DNA from: Corynebacterium freiburgense
Lineage (GTDB): Bacteria; Actinomycetota; Actinomycetes; Mycobacteriales; Mycobacteriaceae
Length of the DNA: 64,000 nucleotides
Assembly (NCBI RefSeq): GCF_030408815.1
Contig: NZ_CP047355.1
Coordinates: forward strand, 682,001 to 746,000
Direction of reading: 5' to 3'
This document shows, in pieces, positions 25,801 to 35,859 of the stretch. The notes beneath the pieces were generated by a model. It was not told the origin of the DNA. It was given only the letters and a program-made list of their open reading frames with translations, and ran no database searches. Position 1 is the first letter of the stretch. Every line of letters begins with the position of its first letter. Position numbers and translations under genes: made by a program.

Positions 25801-27357
25801 ATGGCACACGAAGCCAGCATGCAAGAACGCCTTGAGGCGCTCCAAGAAGCACGCACCACTGTTGAACTCGGCGGTGGCGAGGCAAAACTCGAAAAGCAAC
25901 ATGAGCGCGGGAAACTCACTGCTCGTGAGCGCATTGCCGCTCTGGTGGATGAAGGCACATTCCAAGAAACAGGCATGTTTGCTAAACATCGCACCACTCA
26001 CTTTGGCATGGATAAGGCTGAAGCACCCGCTGATGGTGTGGTCACCGGCTCTGGTGCTGTTTTTGGACGCCCCGTCCATATTGCTTCCCAAGACTTTACG
26101 GTTATGGGTGGTTCCGCAGGTGAAACCCAATCCAATAAAGTTGCCGCAATGATGGAAGCCTCCGCTACCACCGGTACCCCCTTTGTATTTATTAACGACT
26201 CCGGTGGAGCTCGTGTCCAAGAGGGTATTGACTCCCTCTCCGGATATGGCAAAGTTTTCTACCAAAACGTACTTTTGTCCGGTTTGGTGCCCCAAATTTC
26301 CATTATTGCCGGCCCTTGTGCAGGTGGCGCCGCATATTCACCTGCGCTTACTGACTTTATTATCCAAACCCGTCAGGCCCAGATGTTTATTACTGGTCCG
26401 GGCGTAATTAAGTCTGTAACCGGTGAGGAAGTAACCTCCGAAGCCCTCGGTGGTGCCGATGCCCATATGACCAAAGCCGGCAATATTCACTTCGTGGCAG
26501 AAGATGATGAGCAGGCAATACTTATTGCCCAAAAACTCCTTAGCTTCTTGCCGCAAAACAATACGGAAGAACCACCAATCGTTGCCCCGGACGAGTATGT
26601 GGAGCCGGACCCAGCCATGCGGGATATCGTTCCTGTGGAAGGCAAAAAAGGCTACGATGTCCGCGAGGTTATTCAGCGCCTGGTAGATCACGGTGACTTC
26701 CTGGAAGTGCAAGCCGGCTACGCCCGCAACCTGGTCGTTGGCTTTGGCCGCCTCATTGGCCGCACCGTTGGCATTATTGCCAACCAGCCAAATGTAATGT
26801 CCGGTGTTCTGGATATTAACTCCTCGGATAAAGGCAGCCAGTTTATCCGTTTCTGCAATGCCTTTAATATCCCACTGATCACCTTGGTGGATGTTCCAGG
26901 CTTTATGCCTGGTGTGGCGCAAGAACATGGCGGTATTATTCGCCATGGTGCGAAAATGCTTTACGCATATTCCTCCGCCTCCGTTCCAAAGATTACGGTA
27001 GTACTACGGAAATCTTATGGTGGCGCATATCTTGCAATGTGCTCCAAGGATCTTGGCGCTGACCGCGTTTTCGCCTGGCCAACCGCCGAAATTGCGGTGA
27101 TGGGTGCCGATGGCGCTGTCAATGTGGTGTTCCGCCGTGAAATCGAAGCTGCCGAAGATAAAGAAGCAAAACGAGAAGAGTTGATCCAGCTCTATAAGGA
27201 CACCTTCTCTACACCATTTATGGCAGCTTCTCGCGGGCTCGTTGACGATATTATCGACCCAGCAGCTACCCGCCACGAAGTAGCGATGGCACTTGAGGTC
27301 CTGACCAATAAGCGCGTTACCCGCCCAGCGAAGAAGCATGGCCTAGGACCGGTGTAA
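25801..27357 (+). CDS. Transcarboxylase 12S subunit (methylmalonyl-CoA carboxyltransferase)
   Basis: A 518-residue crotonase-fold carboxyltransferase that transfers CO2 between methylmalonyl-CoA/propionyl-CoA and biotin. The two CoA/biotin oxyanion sites are visible: INDSGGARVQEGIDSL with GPCAGGAAYSPALTDF in the N-terminal half, and VDVPGFMPGVAQEHGGIIRH with RKSYGGAYLAMCSK in the C-terminal half. It is close to acyl-CoA carboxylase beta subunits, but its setting next to 5S and 1.3S genes and the lack of a biotin carboxylase point to transcarboxylase. It starts 17 nt after 5S. Confidence 0.9.
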   Translation: MAHEASMQERLEALQEARTTVELGGGEAKLEKQHERGKLTARERIAALVDEGTFQETGMFAKHRTTHFGMDKAEAPADGVVTGSGAVFGRPVHIASQDFTVMGGSAGETQSNKVAAMMEASATTGTPFVFINDSGGARVQEGIDSLSGYGKVFYQNVLLSGLVPQISIIAGPCAGGAAYSPALTDFIIQTRQAQMFITGPGVIKSVTGEEVTSEALGGADAHMTKAGNIHFVAEDDEQAILIAQKLLSFLPQNNTEEPPIVAPDEYVEPDPAMRDIVPVEGKKGYDVREVIQRLVDHGDFLEVQAGYARNLVVGFGRLIGRTVGIIANQPNVMSGVLDINSSDKGSQFIRFCNAFNIPLITLVDVPGFMPGVAQEHGGIIRHGAKMLYAYSSASVPKITVVLRKSYGGAYLAMCSKDLGADRVFAWPTAEIAVMGADGAVNVVFRREIEAAEDKEAKREELIQLYKDTFSTPFMAASRGLVDDIIDPAATRHEVAMALEVLTNKRVTRPAKKHGLGPV

Positions 27358-27360
27358 ACA

Positions 27361-27612
27361 ATGGAAAACCCTGAACTCCTCAAACTGGTTCAACAACTGC
27401 AACTTCGGCTCGACCACGTTGAAGCCGAACTCGCGGAACTGAAAAAGCGTTCAGAACAAGAAATCCCTGAAGACGTCCTTCTGGCTATCTCCGCGGCAGT
27501 GTCTGCATACCTTGGCAATAAAGGCCGCGTAAAAGCAGTACACTTTAGCCGCCATCGCACTTGGGCAGCCCAAGGTCGTCAAGCAGTTCAATCCCGCTCC
27601 CGTCACCTGTAA
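27361..27612 (+). CDS. Small subunit/accessory protein of the transcarboxylase operon
   Basis: An 83-residue protein between the 12S and 1.3S genes, 3 nt after the former. Residues 4-33 form a coiled coil (LLKLVQQLQLRLDHVEAELA). The second half, PEDVLLAISAAVSAYLGNKG, then VKAVHF and TWAAQGRQAV, resembles the small protein at the same place in propionibacterial transcarboxylase operons and decarboxylase accessory subunits. A role in assembly or stability is inferred from position. Confidence 0.7.
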   Translation: MENPELLKLVQQLQLRLDHVEAELAELKKRSEQEIPEDVLLAISAAVSAYLGNKGRVKAVHFSRHRTWAAQGRQAVQSRSRHL

Positions 27613-27621
27613 GGAGAAGTC

Positions 27622-27978
27622 ATGAAGCTCAAAGTGACAGTTAACGGCATCGCCTACAGCGTTGATGTCGAGGTCGAAGAAGAGCAGCGCCAACTCGGCA
27701 GTATCGTTTTCGGTGGAAGCCAATACGATTCCGAACCAGCAACCGCCAGTGTCCAAGGTGTATCCGCCAATGCTGTGGTGGCACCACTGGCTGGATCTGT
27801 TTTTAAGATCCTTGTGGAAGAAGGCCAAGAAATTGAAGCAGGCCAAGTACTGCTCATCCTTGAAGCCATGAAGATGGAAACCGAAATCACTGCGCCTTCC
27901 GCCGGAACCGTCCAAGCAATCCATGTGGATGTAGGCGACGCCGTCCAAGGCGGCCAAGCCCTCGTGGAAATCAACTAG
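27622..27978 (+). CDS. Transcarboxylase 1.3S biotin carrier subunit
   Basis: A 118-residue biotinyl carrier. The lipoyl/biotinyl domain covers about residues 50-118, with the biotin-accepting Lys84 in [10 protein letters not shown]. The N-terminal 25 residues ([20 protein letters not shown]) are the subunit's usual docking strand for 5S and 12S, followed by an Ala/Ser-rich linker. AAGGAG lies 5 nt before the ATG. It shuttles CO2 between the two catalytic subunits. A strong terminator follows. Confidence 0.93.
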   Translation: MKLKVTVNGIAYSVDVEVEEEQRQLGSIVFGGSQYDSEPATASVQGVSANAVVAPLAGSVFKILVEEGQEIEAGQVLLILEAMKMETEITAPSAGTVQAIHVDVGDAVQGGQALVEIN

Positions 27979-27993
27979 GGTAATTAAGTTCCG

Positions 27994-28057
27994 GAAAATC
28001 AGCCAACGCCTCCGCGATGCGAAAGCATACAACGCGGTAAGGCGCTGGCTGATTTTC
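27994..28057 (+). terminator. Terminator of the transcarboxylase operon
   Basis: Arms GAAAATCAGCCAACGCC and GGCGCTGGCTGATTTTC (one mismatch) with an inner CCGCG/CGCGG stem, then TTGTTTATT. It stands directly behind the 1.3S gene. Confidence 0.85.
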
Positions 28058-28091
28058 TTGTTTATTGGTGGGGTGGGCATGCCGGTAGATA

Positions 28092-28235
28092 GTGCACAAT
28101 CGCTGACCTGGGGCTTGTCGCCGAATACACCATCTTGTGCCCAATTGGTGTATTTAGCGACAAAACTATGGCTTCTGAGGGGCTTCGGTGACGCTTTTTA
28201 CACCATCTTGTGTCCAATTGGTGTATTTTGCGACA
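28092..28235. repeat. Pair of 47-nt hairpins, ACACCA family
   Basis: Hairpin 1 (28116-28162) has arms TGTCGCCGAATACACCA / TGGTGTATTTAGCGACA; hairpin 2 (28189-28235) runs from TGACGCTTTTTACACCA to TGGTGTATTTTGCGACA. Both are 47 nt with nearly the same 13-nt loop. The 24 nt before hairpin 1, containing TGACCTGGGGCT, match the flank of hairpin 2 in the triple-hairpin elements at 1 and 60301, although the inner stem is unrelated. Confidence 0.85.
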
Positions 28236-28451
28236 GTGCCTCATGTTTCTCACTAGCCTCAGGGGTCAATAACTCAAATAAACCGTAATATTGAGTCTAA
28301 ATTCATTGCTAGTCCAGCGCCCTGCCATCTTGTAAATAGTTTTCCTTAATAATTAGTTCTATTTTATTGTGGCAATCCGATTTGTCCCCCAGTTGTGCAC
28401 TTCTGTTTGCTTAACTAGAAGCATTGATACTTTTGCTGCTGGGAGGCTTTG
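28236..28451. other. Intergenic region before the large gene
   Basis: AT-rich, with no gene and no strong promoter that I can point to. It separates the hairpin pair from the gene starting at 28452. Confidence 0.4.
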
Positions 28452-31400
28452 GTGGAGGATTTTTTGCGTCGGATTGAGTTGCAGTATCCATTGGCTACTT
28501 CAGCGTGCGAGCCTAGGGTATTGGCTCGTCGGATCGTTGCTTTATTAGCGAGGGTAGCCGATGACCTGCAGGATTATCATCCTCAATTGATTGCGGCAAT
28601 CGAGGAAGCGCGTGATGGGTTCGATGGTTTGATAATTCCGCGCCAGGTCCCTTTCGGCACTATGTCTCTCGAACTAATAAACGCTTTATGCGCTACTGCG
28701 GTGGATTGGGACGTTACTGAATTCGAACAGGGGCGGGCAGATTTTACATATAGTTTGTATCGCTGGTGTAAAAGTTTTCCGGAGAATTATTCCCGCAGCA
28801 ATTTAAAACATTTGCGCGAACATTCGAAATTGGGTTCGTGGTTGCATTCGACTATTTCGGTATTAGATTTGCAACGTAATGTTGATACGCTGTTGGCATT
28901 CGATGGCACTCGCGAATTATTGGCGGAATATTTACGCTCCACTGCGCATGATCGGGAGCGGTATAAGGGGAGTGTTCCTGGTCTGGCAAGCCTTTATCAG
29001 AATAGGATTGCTAATCTCGCGGCGCCGGAATTATGGGAGTTTGCGCCAGAGGCAATGGAACGCATTTTGCGTTTCGACGCCCCACTGGAGTTAGCGGCAG
29101 CCCTTCGGTTCGGTCTGGCGGCGGAATTGGGCTGGCAAGGTTTAGAACGTTGTATTGAACGTTTGTCAGATTCTGAAGGTGATATTCCACAGCTGTGTGA
29201 ATCATGGCCCGCGCTTGCTGTGATCTCACACAATGAGGCCGAATTCGTGTCCGGTGACGCTGTACTTCATCATGTGGATTATTCCTTTGCATTTTGGGAT
29301 ATAGCATCGTTGCGGATGGTAGGTGATGATGTAGCCGTATGTATGAGCTATGACTCAGTCTTCCTTGCTGGCTTGCTGGATGGTGGTGAGCTGGAGGAAG
29401 TCTCAGGCGGATTCCACAATGCGGAAAGATATTCGTTTCCTTTTGGAGATTCTCGGCTGACCGGTGTGGGCATATTGCGCTCGGGAGAACAACGGGAGCC
29501 AGCGGTGTGGCATGCTGGCGGGCAGGTTTTGGTCAATGGGGACATTGCATACATTCCTCTCGAGGGGAACGGTTTTGCGGTGTGGGCTATACGGGAAGGA
29601 TTCCGCGCGGAAAACCTGGGGCGCAGCGCCACACTCCAAGAGGTTCTCGAATGCCTTGGCGTCTATTCGTGGGTTAAAAACGCTGTTGGAGAGGCATTTA
29701 ATTGGCCAAATGTTCGGTTTAGGCCGAATCACTCCACAGTAATTCCCATTGCGTTTGAAACGGCGCCGAGCCCTATGGGGCGGGTTGGTGATCGACACAT
29801 TAATATCGTATTCAAAACGGATAGCGGCACTACTATTGTTTCTCCATTTGGCGTATTTCATAGTGCATATGATGTGTGCGCCGTGCTCGCTCGTCCAGGT
29901 GGTGGTTTTTGGCTTACCAATGGTTCAGAGCTTTTCGACGCCGCTGCTGACGTACCGTTGATGAAAAGCTTTAACGCGCATGGCGAAGCAATGTATATGT
30001 CTTCGAACCTGCCACTAGCTGGTTGGCATCATATGCGCCCAAGAAACGAAGGTGCTAGCGAGAAACTGCGCCATTGTACGGCCGAGCAGGCAGCTCGTCT
30101 GCTGAGCGCATTAGTTCCAGAGCCAGGTCGCAAAGTGGGTAGCGTAATGCAACCAGGAAAGCAATGGTGGCGTTATGGGGATAACACGGTTGAATTCACT
30201 ACGAGTATGAATACCAATTCGGATTCCCAGGTGCTTCGTGTGATCAATGAACAGTTTGGTGCGATGCCACAAGAGCTGGCGATTGCAATCGTACATACGG
30301 CTGCGGATATTGCGGCCTTGGCGCAGCGATTTGAAAGTTTAAGGGGAGGCACCGGGAATGCCGCCGATTTCGTGGAAGTATGTTCGTTTCCGGAATTGCG
30401 AGATATTTCCAATGACCTTATTGGCTACCTTTATGGTGCGGATACTGGCCAATTCAGTGGAGACCAGGTCAGGATCGCTCTTGAGACACTTGCACGGGTA
30501 TTACACCATCCGAGTGAGATTGATGACTCCCTATTTTTTGCGCCAATTTTCTATTTTATTGGGCGAGAGCGATTGCTTTTAAGTTTGCTTAGTGCACCCC
30601 TGTTACGTCGGGAAATTGTGTTCGAACTTGCTGGGTTTTTACGGGCTGTCACAAATGCTGGTGTGTTGAGTGGTGGATTAGCTCACGTTGTTGTGCCATT
30701 GCATGATTTACAGGCGCCAAGTGTGATTGGGGATTGTATTGTGTTGGAATCTCAACATTTGAGTGCCCAGGTGTTGGCCCCTTCAGTGGCTGTGGAAGCG
30801 CAAGAAGTTTTGGAAGAATTTGGGTTGCCTCGGGCGGAGTTCTTGGCGGGATTGGAAGCATTGGAAGAGCGCAAGGAACCCGACTTTGAAAAACTCGAAA
30901 AAGAAATTGAAATGTTGAGTGCTGGGACATGTTGGACTCCGGCGGCAGCCCGTTGGCTTTTAGGTGGCAAGCCGCTCAATGGCGAATTGCGAAATATTGC
31001 AATTGCCCAGCTAGGGGAGCGACCGTTTATTGATTACGCGGAGATTTTAGTTGAACTTATCGACTCTGAAAATCCAGACCAGTCAATACAATACGGAAGG
31101 CGAATCGAATTCTGTATCAATGCTTGGCGGAGTAAGTTTGGCGAGCCGCAACTCCATTTGAGTGATTATGAGTATGCGGAACTTTTGCGGTTTTTTAGTG
31201 CGAAAACCTGTGCGCAATTATGGAAGCAGATTGAAGTAGACGAAATAAGCGCCCAATTCATCGGGGCATTGCTGCTTCTTTTATCGTGGCGTAGAACTGA
31301 TGATCCTGAACGTGCGTTTATAGCCAGGCAATTGCGAGAGGTACAGCGCCATATCCACAAACAAAACTACGAATTCCCGGAAGATTTCAATCTAGGTTTT

Positions 31401-31934
31401 GATGAAGTAATTGCGGATAATTCATTACTGGACTTAGATGCCCTCACTTTAGAAATGTTACGAAAGGGTGTTCTAAATCTTGCATTGCTTGAGGCATCTC
31501 GTCCGTATGGTAGCCCGAGCGGGCACCCTTATGATCCGCTGGTTTCTGCCCCTACTGTGGTGGAAGCTGTAGCTCATGATCTGCAGGTTGGGATTGATGC
31601 CGCACGCTATTACCTGCAGTTGCTGGCGCTTACTGATCCAAATGATGAGAATATTTGCTATTGGAATGGTTGGCAGCCCGGTTACCTGGCAGTATTAGCA
31701 CGTGAGCTAGATGCATATTTGGCCCCATTGGCGCGCCCAGATGCTCGGCGTAAATGGGGTATCCCCGGACCGTGGCTTGAAAGCCATGATCACTATGTGG
31801 GTATGGAACAGCACAAGGCGAAACTATATTCGCTATTGGCTGGCCAGGATGTGCAGCCGATTATCCCAGGGTGCCCGCCTCCGATGCCAATGGGACAACT
31901 ATTTCTATTGGCGTGGGAACGGGCTAAGCGATAG
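28452..31934 (+). CDS. Very large protein of unknown function, 1160 residues
   Basis: I do not recognise this protein. There is no signal peptide, membrane segment, Walker motif or Cys cluster. The first about 300 residues look helical (HPQLIAAIEEARDGFDGLII). The middle, about 300-560, is rich in short strands and Gly turns (GGQVLVNGDIAYIPLEGNGF), like a beta-propeller or repeated sheet, with WHHMRPRNEG near residue 525. The last 500 residues are again helical, including an acidic coiled-coil-like LEALEERKEPDFEKLEKEIE. GTG 28452 is 5 nt from GGGAGG; TTG 28449 is less likely. It is monocistronic and meets hisN head-on with a 13-nt gap. Confidence 0.75.
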   Translation: MEDFLRRIELQYPLATSACEPRVLARRIVALLARVADDLQDYHPQLIAAIEEARDGFDGLIIPRQVPFGTMSLELINALCATAVDWDVTEFEQGRADFTYSLYRWCKSFPENYSRSNLKHLREHSKLGSWLHSTISVLDLQRNVDTLLAFDGTRELLAEYLRSTAHDRERYKGSVPGLASLYQNRIANLAAPELWEFAPEAMERILRFDAPLELAAALRFGLAAELGWQGLERCIERLSDSEGDIPQLCESWPALAVISHNEAEFVSGDAVLHHVDYSFAFWDIASLRMVGDDVAVCMSYDSVFLAGLLDGGELEEVSGGFHNAERYSFPFGDSRLTGVGILRSGEQREPAVWHAGGQVLVNGDIAYIPLEGNGFAVWAIREGFRAENLGRSATLQEVLECLGVYSWVKNAVGEAFNWPNVRFRPNHSTVIPIAFETAPSPMGRVGDRHINIVFKTDSGTTIVSPFGVFHSAYDVCAVLARPGGGFWLTNGSELFDAAADVPLMKSFNAHGEAMYMSSNLPLAGWHHMRPRNEGASEKLRHCTAEQAARLLSALVPEPGRKVGSVMQPGKQWWRYGDNTVEFTTSMNTNSDSQVLRVINEQFGAMPQELAIAIVHTAADIAALAQRFESLRGGTGNAADFVEVCSFPELRDISNDLIGYLYGADTGQFSGDQVRIALETLARVLHHPSEIDDSLFFAPIFYFIGRERLLLSLLSAPLLRREIVFELAGFLRAVTNAGVLSGGLAHVVVPLHDLQAPSVIGDCIVLESQHLSAQVLAPSVAVEAQEVLEEFGLPRAEFLAGLEALEERKEPDFEKLEKEIEMLSAGTCWTPAAARWLLGGKPLNGELRNIAIAQLGERPFIDYAEILVELIDSENPDQSIQYGRRIEFCINAWRSKFGEPQLHLSDYEYAELLRFFSAKTCAQLWKQIEVDEISAQFIGALLLLLSWRRTDDPERAFIARQLREVQRHIHKQNYEFPEDFNLGFDEVIADNSLLDLDALTLEMLRKGVLNLALLEASRPYGSPSGHPYDPLVSAPTVVEAVAHDLQVGIDAARYYLQLLALTDPNDENICYWNGWQPGYLAVLARELDAYLAPLARPDARRKWGIPGPWLESHDHYVGMEQHKAKLYSLLAGQDVQPIIPGCPPPMPMGQLFLLAWERAKR

Positions 31935-31947
31935 TACCTTTGGAATT

Positions 31948-32727
31948 CTATCGGCCCTCGGTCAGTATTTTCCGTGTCTCTTCATGTATAAGCCCGTTAG
32001 TGGCGAGTGCATTGCCACCGTGGGGGCCGTCGATACCTTCAAGGGAAGTAAAACGGCCGCCTGCCTCGGTGACCAGGATAGCTAGAGGTGCGAGATCCCA
32101 AAGGCTAACTTCTGGTTCTGCTGCAATGTCGACGGCGCCTTCGGCCACGAGGCAATAGGAGTAAAAATCGCCGAAGCCGCGGAGCCGCCAGGTGATATCG
32201 GAGAGGCTAAAGAAATTATCGCGAAGATTAAGATCACGCCAACCGTCGAGGGACGAGAAGGAAACGGATGCATCTTCGAGTTTGGAAATTGCGGACACCC
32301 CCAAACGCTTTGGTTCGCCGCCAAATACCGAGCGCCAAGCTCCTTCACCTTCAACTGCCCACCAGCGCCGTCCGAGCGCTGGGGCTGATATAACGCCTAA
32401 GACCGGGCGGCCGTCGATAAGCAGTGCGATAAGTGTCGCCCATACGGGAACGCCTCGAACATAGTTTTTGGTGCCGTCGATTGGATCGATTACCCATTGG
32501 CGGCCTGCGGAGGTGCTTCCACCGAATTCCTCGCCAAGAATTTCATCTTCGGGGGCTAGTTCATTAATGAGTATTCGAAGTGCTTCTTCGCAGGCAAGAT
32601 CGGCATCAGAAACCGGTGTCATATCCGGTTTCGAATCCACTTTCAAATCGCTGGCTTCGAACCGGGGGAGGGTAATGCTGTCCGCCAGATCGGCAAGTTG
32701 TAGCGCTATGACGAGGTCTTTATGCAT
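31948..32727 (-). CDS. hisN: Histidinol-phosphatase-like inositol monophosphatase family enzyme
   Basis: A 259-residue Mg-dependent phosphatase of the IMPase family. Metal ligands: GEEFG (about residue 66), the [20 protein letters not shown] motif (about 81-100) and [16 protein letters not shown] (about 209). The form [11 protein letters not shown] and the overall length match actinobacterial HisN, which removes phosphate from histidinol phosphate in histidine synthesis. The frame is open upstream, but ATG 32727 begins right after the preceding phosphatase gene (4-nt gap), so the two form an operon. Confidence 0.8.
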   Translation of the reverse strand: MHKDLVIALQLADLADSITLPRFEASDLKVDSKPDMTPVSDADLACEEALRILINELAPEDEILGEEFGGSTSAGRQWVIDPIDGTKNYVRGVPVWATLIALLIDGRPVLGVISAPALGRRWWAVEGEGAWRSVFGGEPKRLGVSAISKLEDASVSFSSLDGWRDLNLRDNFFSLSDITWRLRGFGDFYSYCLVAEGAVDIAAEPEVSLWDLAPLAILVTEAGGRFTSLEGIDGPHGGNALATNGLIHEETRKILTEGR

Positions 32728-32731
32728 TGTT

Positions 32732-33550
32732 TTAGTGTAACGCGTCCAGTATTTCTGCAACCGCGCGTGTGTTCCCAGCAATATGCCAGGTTACGCCACC
32801 AGCATCGGCTGTTTCGCAGCGTCCGCCCGCGCCTTCGATTAAGGCCTTGCCGGGCAGCCAATCCCATGCTGGGGCCGAGTGTTGCATCCACGCCCCTAGG
32901 GTTCCATCGGCCACACTTGCTAAATCAATACTGCCAGCGCCGAGCATTCGTACCGTGGCTGCGTGTTTCGCAACATTGATCCAAGTAGCAGAAAGCGAAT
33001 TCATATACGAAGGGTGAAGATATGACCCCAGGGAAACTTCGCTTAATGGAGTGTCCTGTAATGGCGCTAGTTTTTGCGAATCACGCGTGGTTGGGATGTG
33101 TTTTCCGCCAAACCAAGTATAGCCCATTGTAGGCCGGTGTACTGCGCCGAAGCGTAATTCGCCGTTGTCCTGTAGGGCTAGGGCGGAGCAGAAATAGTCG
33201 CTGCCGGAAGCGAAATTGTACGTGCCATCAATAGGGTCGATTACCCATATACGGCCGGTTTCAGCAGGCCGCGAAGCACCCTCTTCCCCTAAAACACCAT
33301 CATTTGGACGCAGTGCCAATAATGCGCCAGAAATAAATTGTTCCGCGGCGTGGTCTGCTTCTGTAACCACGTCACTAATATTGGTTTTTCGTTGAGTGGT
33401 AATTCCGGTTTCGCGCATACGCCAAGCGAGCCGTCCGGCGTTAAATACTAAAGCTTGTGCGAGATGCTCATCGGTATCCGCCTCATGTGCAATAACAAAG
33501 GTTTTGGTAATTGTTCCGATCATCTCTTCGAGATTTTGTGAGTTTTGCAT
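32732..33550 (-). CDS. Inositol monophosphatase family protein
   Basis: A 272-residue second member of the IMPase family. Metal ligands in GEEGAS (about residue 93), [20 protein letters not shown] (about 105-124) and [15 protein letters not shown] (about 226). Actinobacterial paralogues include SuhB/ImpA (inositol-1-phosphatase) and CysQ; I cannot tell which applies. Inositol-phosphatase would serve mycothiol and phosphatidylinositol synthesis. ATG 33550 has no clear ribosome binding site; ATG 33523 is another start. Transcribed with hisN. Confidence 0.8.
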   Translation of the reverse strand: MQNSQNLEEMIGTITKTFVIAHEADTDEHLAQALVFNAGRLAWRMRETGITTQRKTNISDVVTEADHAAEQFISGALLALRPNDGVLGEEGASRPAETGRIWVIDPIDGTYNFASGSDYFCSALALQDNGELRFGAVHRPTMGYTWFGGKHIPTTRDSQKLAPLQDTPLSEVSLGSYLHPSYMNSLSATWINVAKHAATVRMLGAGSIDLASVADGTLGAWMQHSAPAWDWLPGKALIEGAGGRCETADAGGVTWHIAGNTRAVAEILDALH

Positions 33551-33647
33551 AGGTTCTATTTTGCATTGTCACGCCAGACTTTGTGCGCTGGAATGGTATA
33601 GCCTGGGCAATGAAATAGATCTTATAGAACTTAGGTACGCTCATCTT

Positions 33648-34124
33648 ATGTTGTCCGCAGTGTTCTTTCTGGTTTTTATGGTTGGCTGCCTTGCAGTACC
33701 CGCAATCGGGGAGATGTGCTGTATGCATCAGGGCATATGTTGGGAAAATGGAATCCGCAGTTCTTCTTTATTTTGGGCTGGGCTATTTATCGGACCTGGG
33801 CTATGGATGTTGTTTCCGTTTTGGGGCATTGTTTTAGGTTTGGGTGACGGGCCAATGATCATATTGTTTTTCCTATTGGCTGTGGCATGTGTGATTGTTG
33901 TTTCTGCAGGGACGTGGAATGGCCGGCGGAAATGGGGGAGTGCGGCAGGAATTACCTATGGGACAGTTATTGGTGTGACGCTTCCGTGGGCGGTGTGGGT
34001 GTCACCAACTATGAATGAGCAGGTATTTTTTCATCAGCTTTGTACGATGGTGTGTCTTACCCTTTCGGGACTCACCTTGATTGCCATGTTGACCGTGCAT
34101 TTTCGGATTGCTAGGCGGAAGTAG
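33648..34124 (+). CDS. Hypothetical four-TM membrane protein
   Basis: A 158-residue protein with five short hydrophobic stretches, starting [21 protein letters not shown] recognise no domain. Two Cys-containing patches ([15 protein letters not shown]) lie in the first loop, perhaps outside the membrane. The frame is open far upstream, but ATG 33648 begins the hydrophobic segment and upstream translation overlaps the divergent phosphatase gene. It precedes prfB by 68 nt. Confidence 0.5.
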   Translation: MLSAVFFLVFMVGCLAVPAIGEMCCMHQGICWENGIRSSSLFWAGLFIGPGLWMLFPFWGIVLGLGDGPMIILFFLLAVACVIVVSAGTWNGRRKWGSAAGITYGTVIGVTLPWAVWVSPTMNEQVFFHQLCTMVCLTLSGLTLIAMLTVHFRIARRK

Positions 34125-34192
34125 CCTGGTGGTGGGCGCGGCGTCGTTACGCAAGATGCTCGGGTGTGTGGGGTCGGCTAAACTTGATCGCT

Positions 34193-35293
34193 ATGCGACA
34201 AGATCTTGCTGCTGAACTTTCGGCCCTTTCTGCGACGCTTACCACTATTGAAAAAATTATGGACCCGCAGGAGATGTCGGAACGGGTGCGCGAATTGGAG
34301 GCGCGGGCTTCCGATCCCTCGCTTTGGGACGACCCGGAAAACGCGCAGCAAGTAACCAGTGAGCTTTCCACGGTGCAGGGCAACCTTAGGAAACTGCAGG
34401 AGCTACGCCAACGCCTTGATGACCTGCCAATTATGTACGAACTTGCCGAAGAAGAAGGTGAGGGGACCGAACAGGTGGATGAAGAATTCGCCGAGTTGTG
34501 TGCGGATATTCAATCCTTGGAAGTTAAAACAATGCTGTCTGGGGAGTACGACGCCCGGGAAGCGGTGATTAATATTCGCTCCGGCGCTGGCGGGGTCGAT
34601 GCTGCAGACTGGGCTGAAATGCTTATGCGAATGTATATTCGCTGGGCGGAAAAGTCTGGGCGCAATGTTGATATTTACGATATTTCCTACGCGGAAGAAG
34701 CTGGCATTAAATCCGCAACCTTTGTTGTGCATGGCGAATATACATATGGCACGCTTTCGGTGGAGCAGGGGGCGCATCGCCTGGTGCGCATTAGCCCATT
34801 TGATAACCAGGCGCGGCGCCAAACCTCGTTTGCGGAAATTGAGGTATTGCCGGTGGTGGAAACCACAGATCATATCGACGTCCCGGACTCCGATATTCGT
34901 GTCGATGTATACCGTTCATCGGGGCCAGGTGGGCAATCGGTAAATACAACAGACTCCGCAGTTCGTATTACACATATCCCTACTGGGATCGTGGTGACCT
35001 GCCAAAATGAGAAATCACAAATCCAAAACCGGGCGTCAGCAATGCGGGTTCTGCAAGCAAAGCTTTTGGAGCGCAAACGCCAAGAAGAACGTGCGGAAAT
35101 GGATGCACTCGGTGCGGGTGGTAATGCTTCATGGGGTAATCAAATGCGATCCTATGTATTGCACCCCTACCAGATGGTGAAAGATCACCGTAACCAATTT
35201 GAGGTCAATGACCCAGCAAAAGTCCTTGATGGTGAAATTGATGCCTTCCTTGAAGCAGGCATTCGTTGGCGGATGTCTCAGACGGAAGCGTAG
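34193..35293 (+). CDS. prfB: Peptide chain release factor 2
   Basis: A 366-residue class I release factor for UGA and UAA codons. The stop-codon-reading tripeptide SPF is in [14 protein letters not shown] (about residue 200) and the peptidyl-tRNA hydrolysis motif GGQ in [20 protein letters not shown] (about 245). No internal in-frame TGA occurs near residue 25, so the autoregulatory +1 frameshift of E. coli prfB is absent. I choose ATG 34193; an upstream start at 34166 adds nine residues. It heads the block prfB-DUF454-ftsEX-smpB-ssrA. Confidence 0.95.
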   Translation: MRQDLAAELSALSATLTTIEKIMDPQEMSERVRELEARASDPSLWDDPENAQQVTSELSTVQGNLRKLQELRQRLDDLPIMYELAEEEGEGTEQVDEEFAELCADIQSLEVKTMLSGEYDAREAVINIRSGAGGVDAADWAEMLMRMYIRWAEKSGRNVDIYDISYAEEAGIKSATFVVHGEYTYGTLSVEQGAHRLVRISPFDNQARRQTSFAEIEVLPVVETTDHIDVPDSDIRVDVYRSSGPGGQSVNTTDSAVRITHIPTGIVVTCQNEKSQIQNRASAMRVLQAKLLERKRQEERAEMDALGAGGNASWGNQMRSYVLHPYQMVKDHRNQFEVNDPAKVLDGEIDAFLEAGIRWRMSQTEA

Positions 35294-35338
35294 GAAACTA
35301 TTGGAATTGCCTTAGGCTTACCTACTACAGTGTCTGGT

Positions 35339-35764
35339 ATGAAAATCCTTCTCAAGGTCCTTGGCTTACTCTCCCTAGGTCTCGGGGCAGTCGGAGTTGT
35401 CCTTCCGCTCCTGCCAACAACACCATTTTTACTTTTTGCCGCGTTTTGTTTTGCGCGGAGTTCTGAGCGTTTACACCACTATCTGTATGAGCATTCAATT
35501 TTTGGTGGGTACCTCCAACGTTATGAATCTGGTGCACTTACTCTTGCGGATAAAATCCGCACACTTGCCATCCTCTGGATTGGTCTAGGTTTTTCTGCGT
35601 ATATGTCCAGTAAACCGGTTGTCGCGGTAATTCTGGGTGTTATTGGGATCGCTGTAAGTGTGCATTTATTACTGCTCGGCAAAAAGCATAAGCGCGAATC
35701 AGATGCCTCTGCGAGCTCAGGACAAGTGCAAAAGGAATATTCGCAAGTGAACGCTCAACGCTAG
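35339..35764 (+). CDS. DUF454 (YbaN) family membrane protein
   Basis: A 141-residue inner-membrane protein of the YbaN/DUF454 family. The conserved N-terminus GAVGVVLPLLPTTPFLLFAA plus FCFARSSERLHHYLYEH is complete, followed by two more hydrophobic segments (about 72-110) and a Ser/Gln-rich tail. ATG 35339 begins the first membrane helix as in relatives; a GTG three codons upstream is possible. The family has no known function. It sits between prfB and ftsE. Confidence 0.85.
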   Translation: MKILLKVLGLLSLGLGAVGVVLPLLPTTPFLLFAAFCFARSSERLHHYLYEHSIFGGYLQRYESGALTLADKIRTLAILWIGLGFSAYMSSKPVVAVILGVIGIAVSVHLLLLGKKHKRESDASASSGQVQKEYSQVNAQR

Positions 35765-35859
35765 GCGGAGTAGCCAAGCTTTGCAGTGCCCGTATAGGTT
35801 TTCTGAGAATTACCTGAACGCACTAGATCATGTGACAGGTGTGAACTACTGTGGATTGA

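Noticed and set aside
34193..35293. Programmed +1 frameshift in prfB
   Set aside because: The frame is continuous with no internal TGA near the start.
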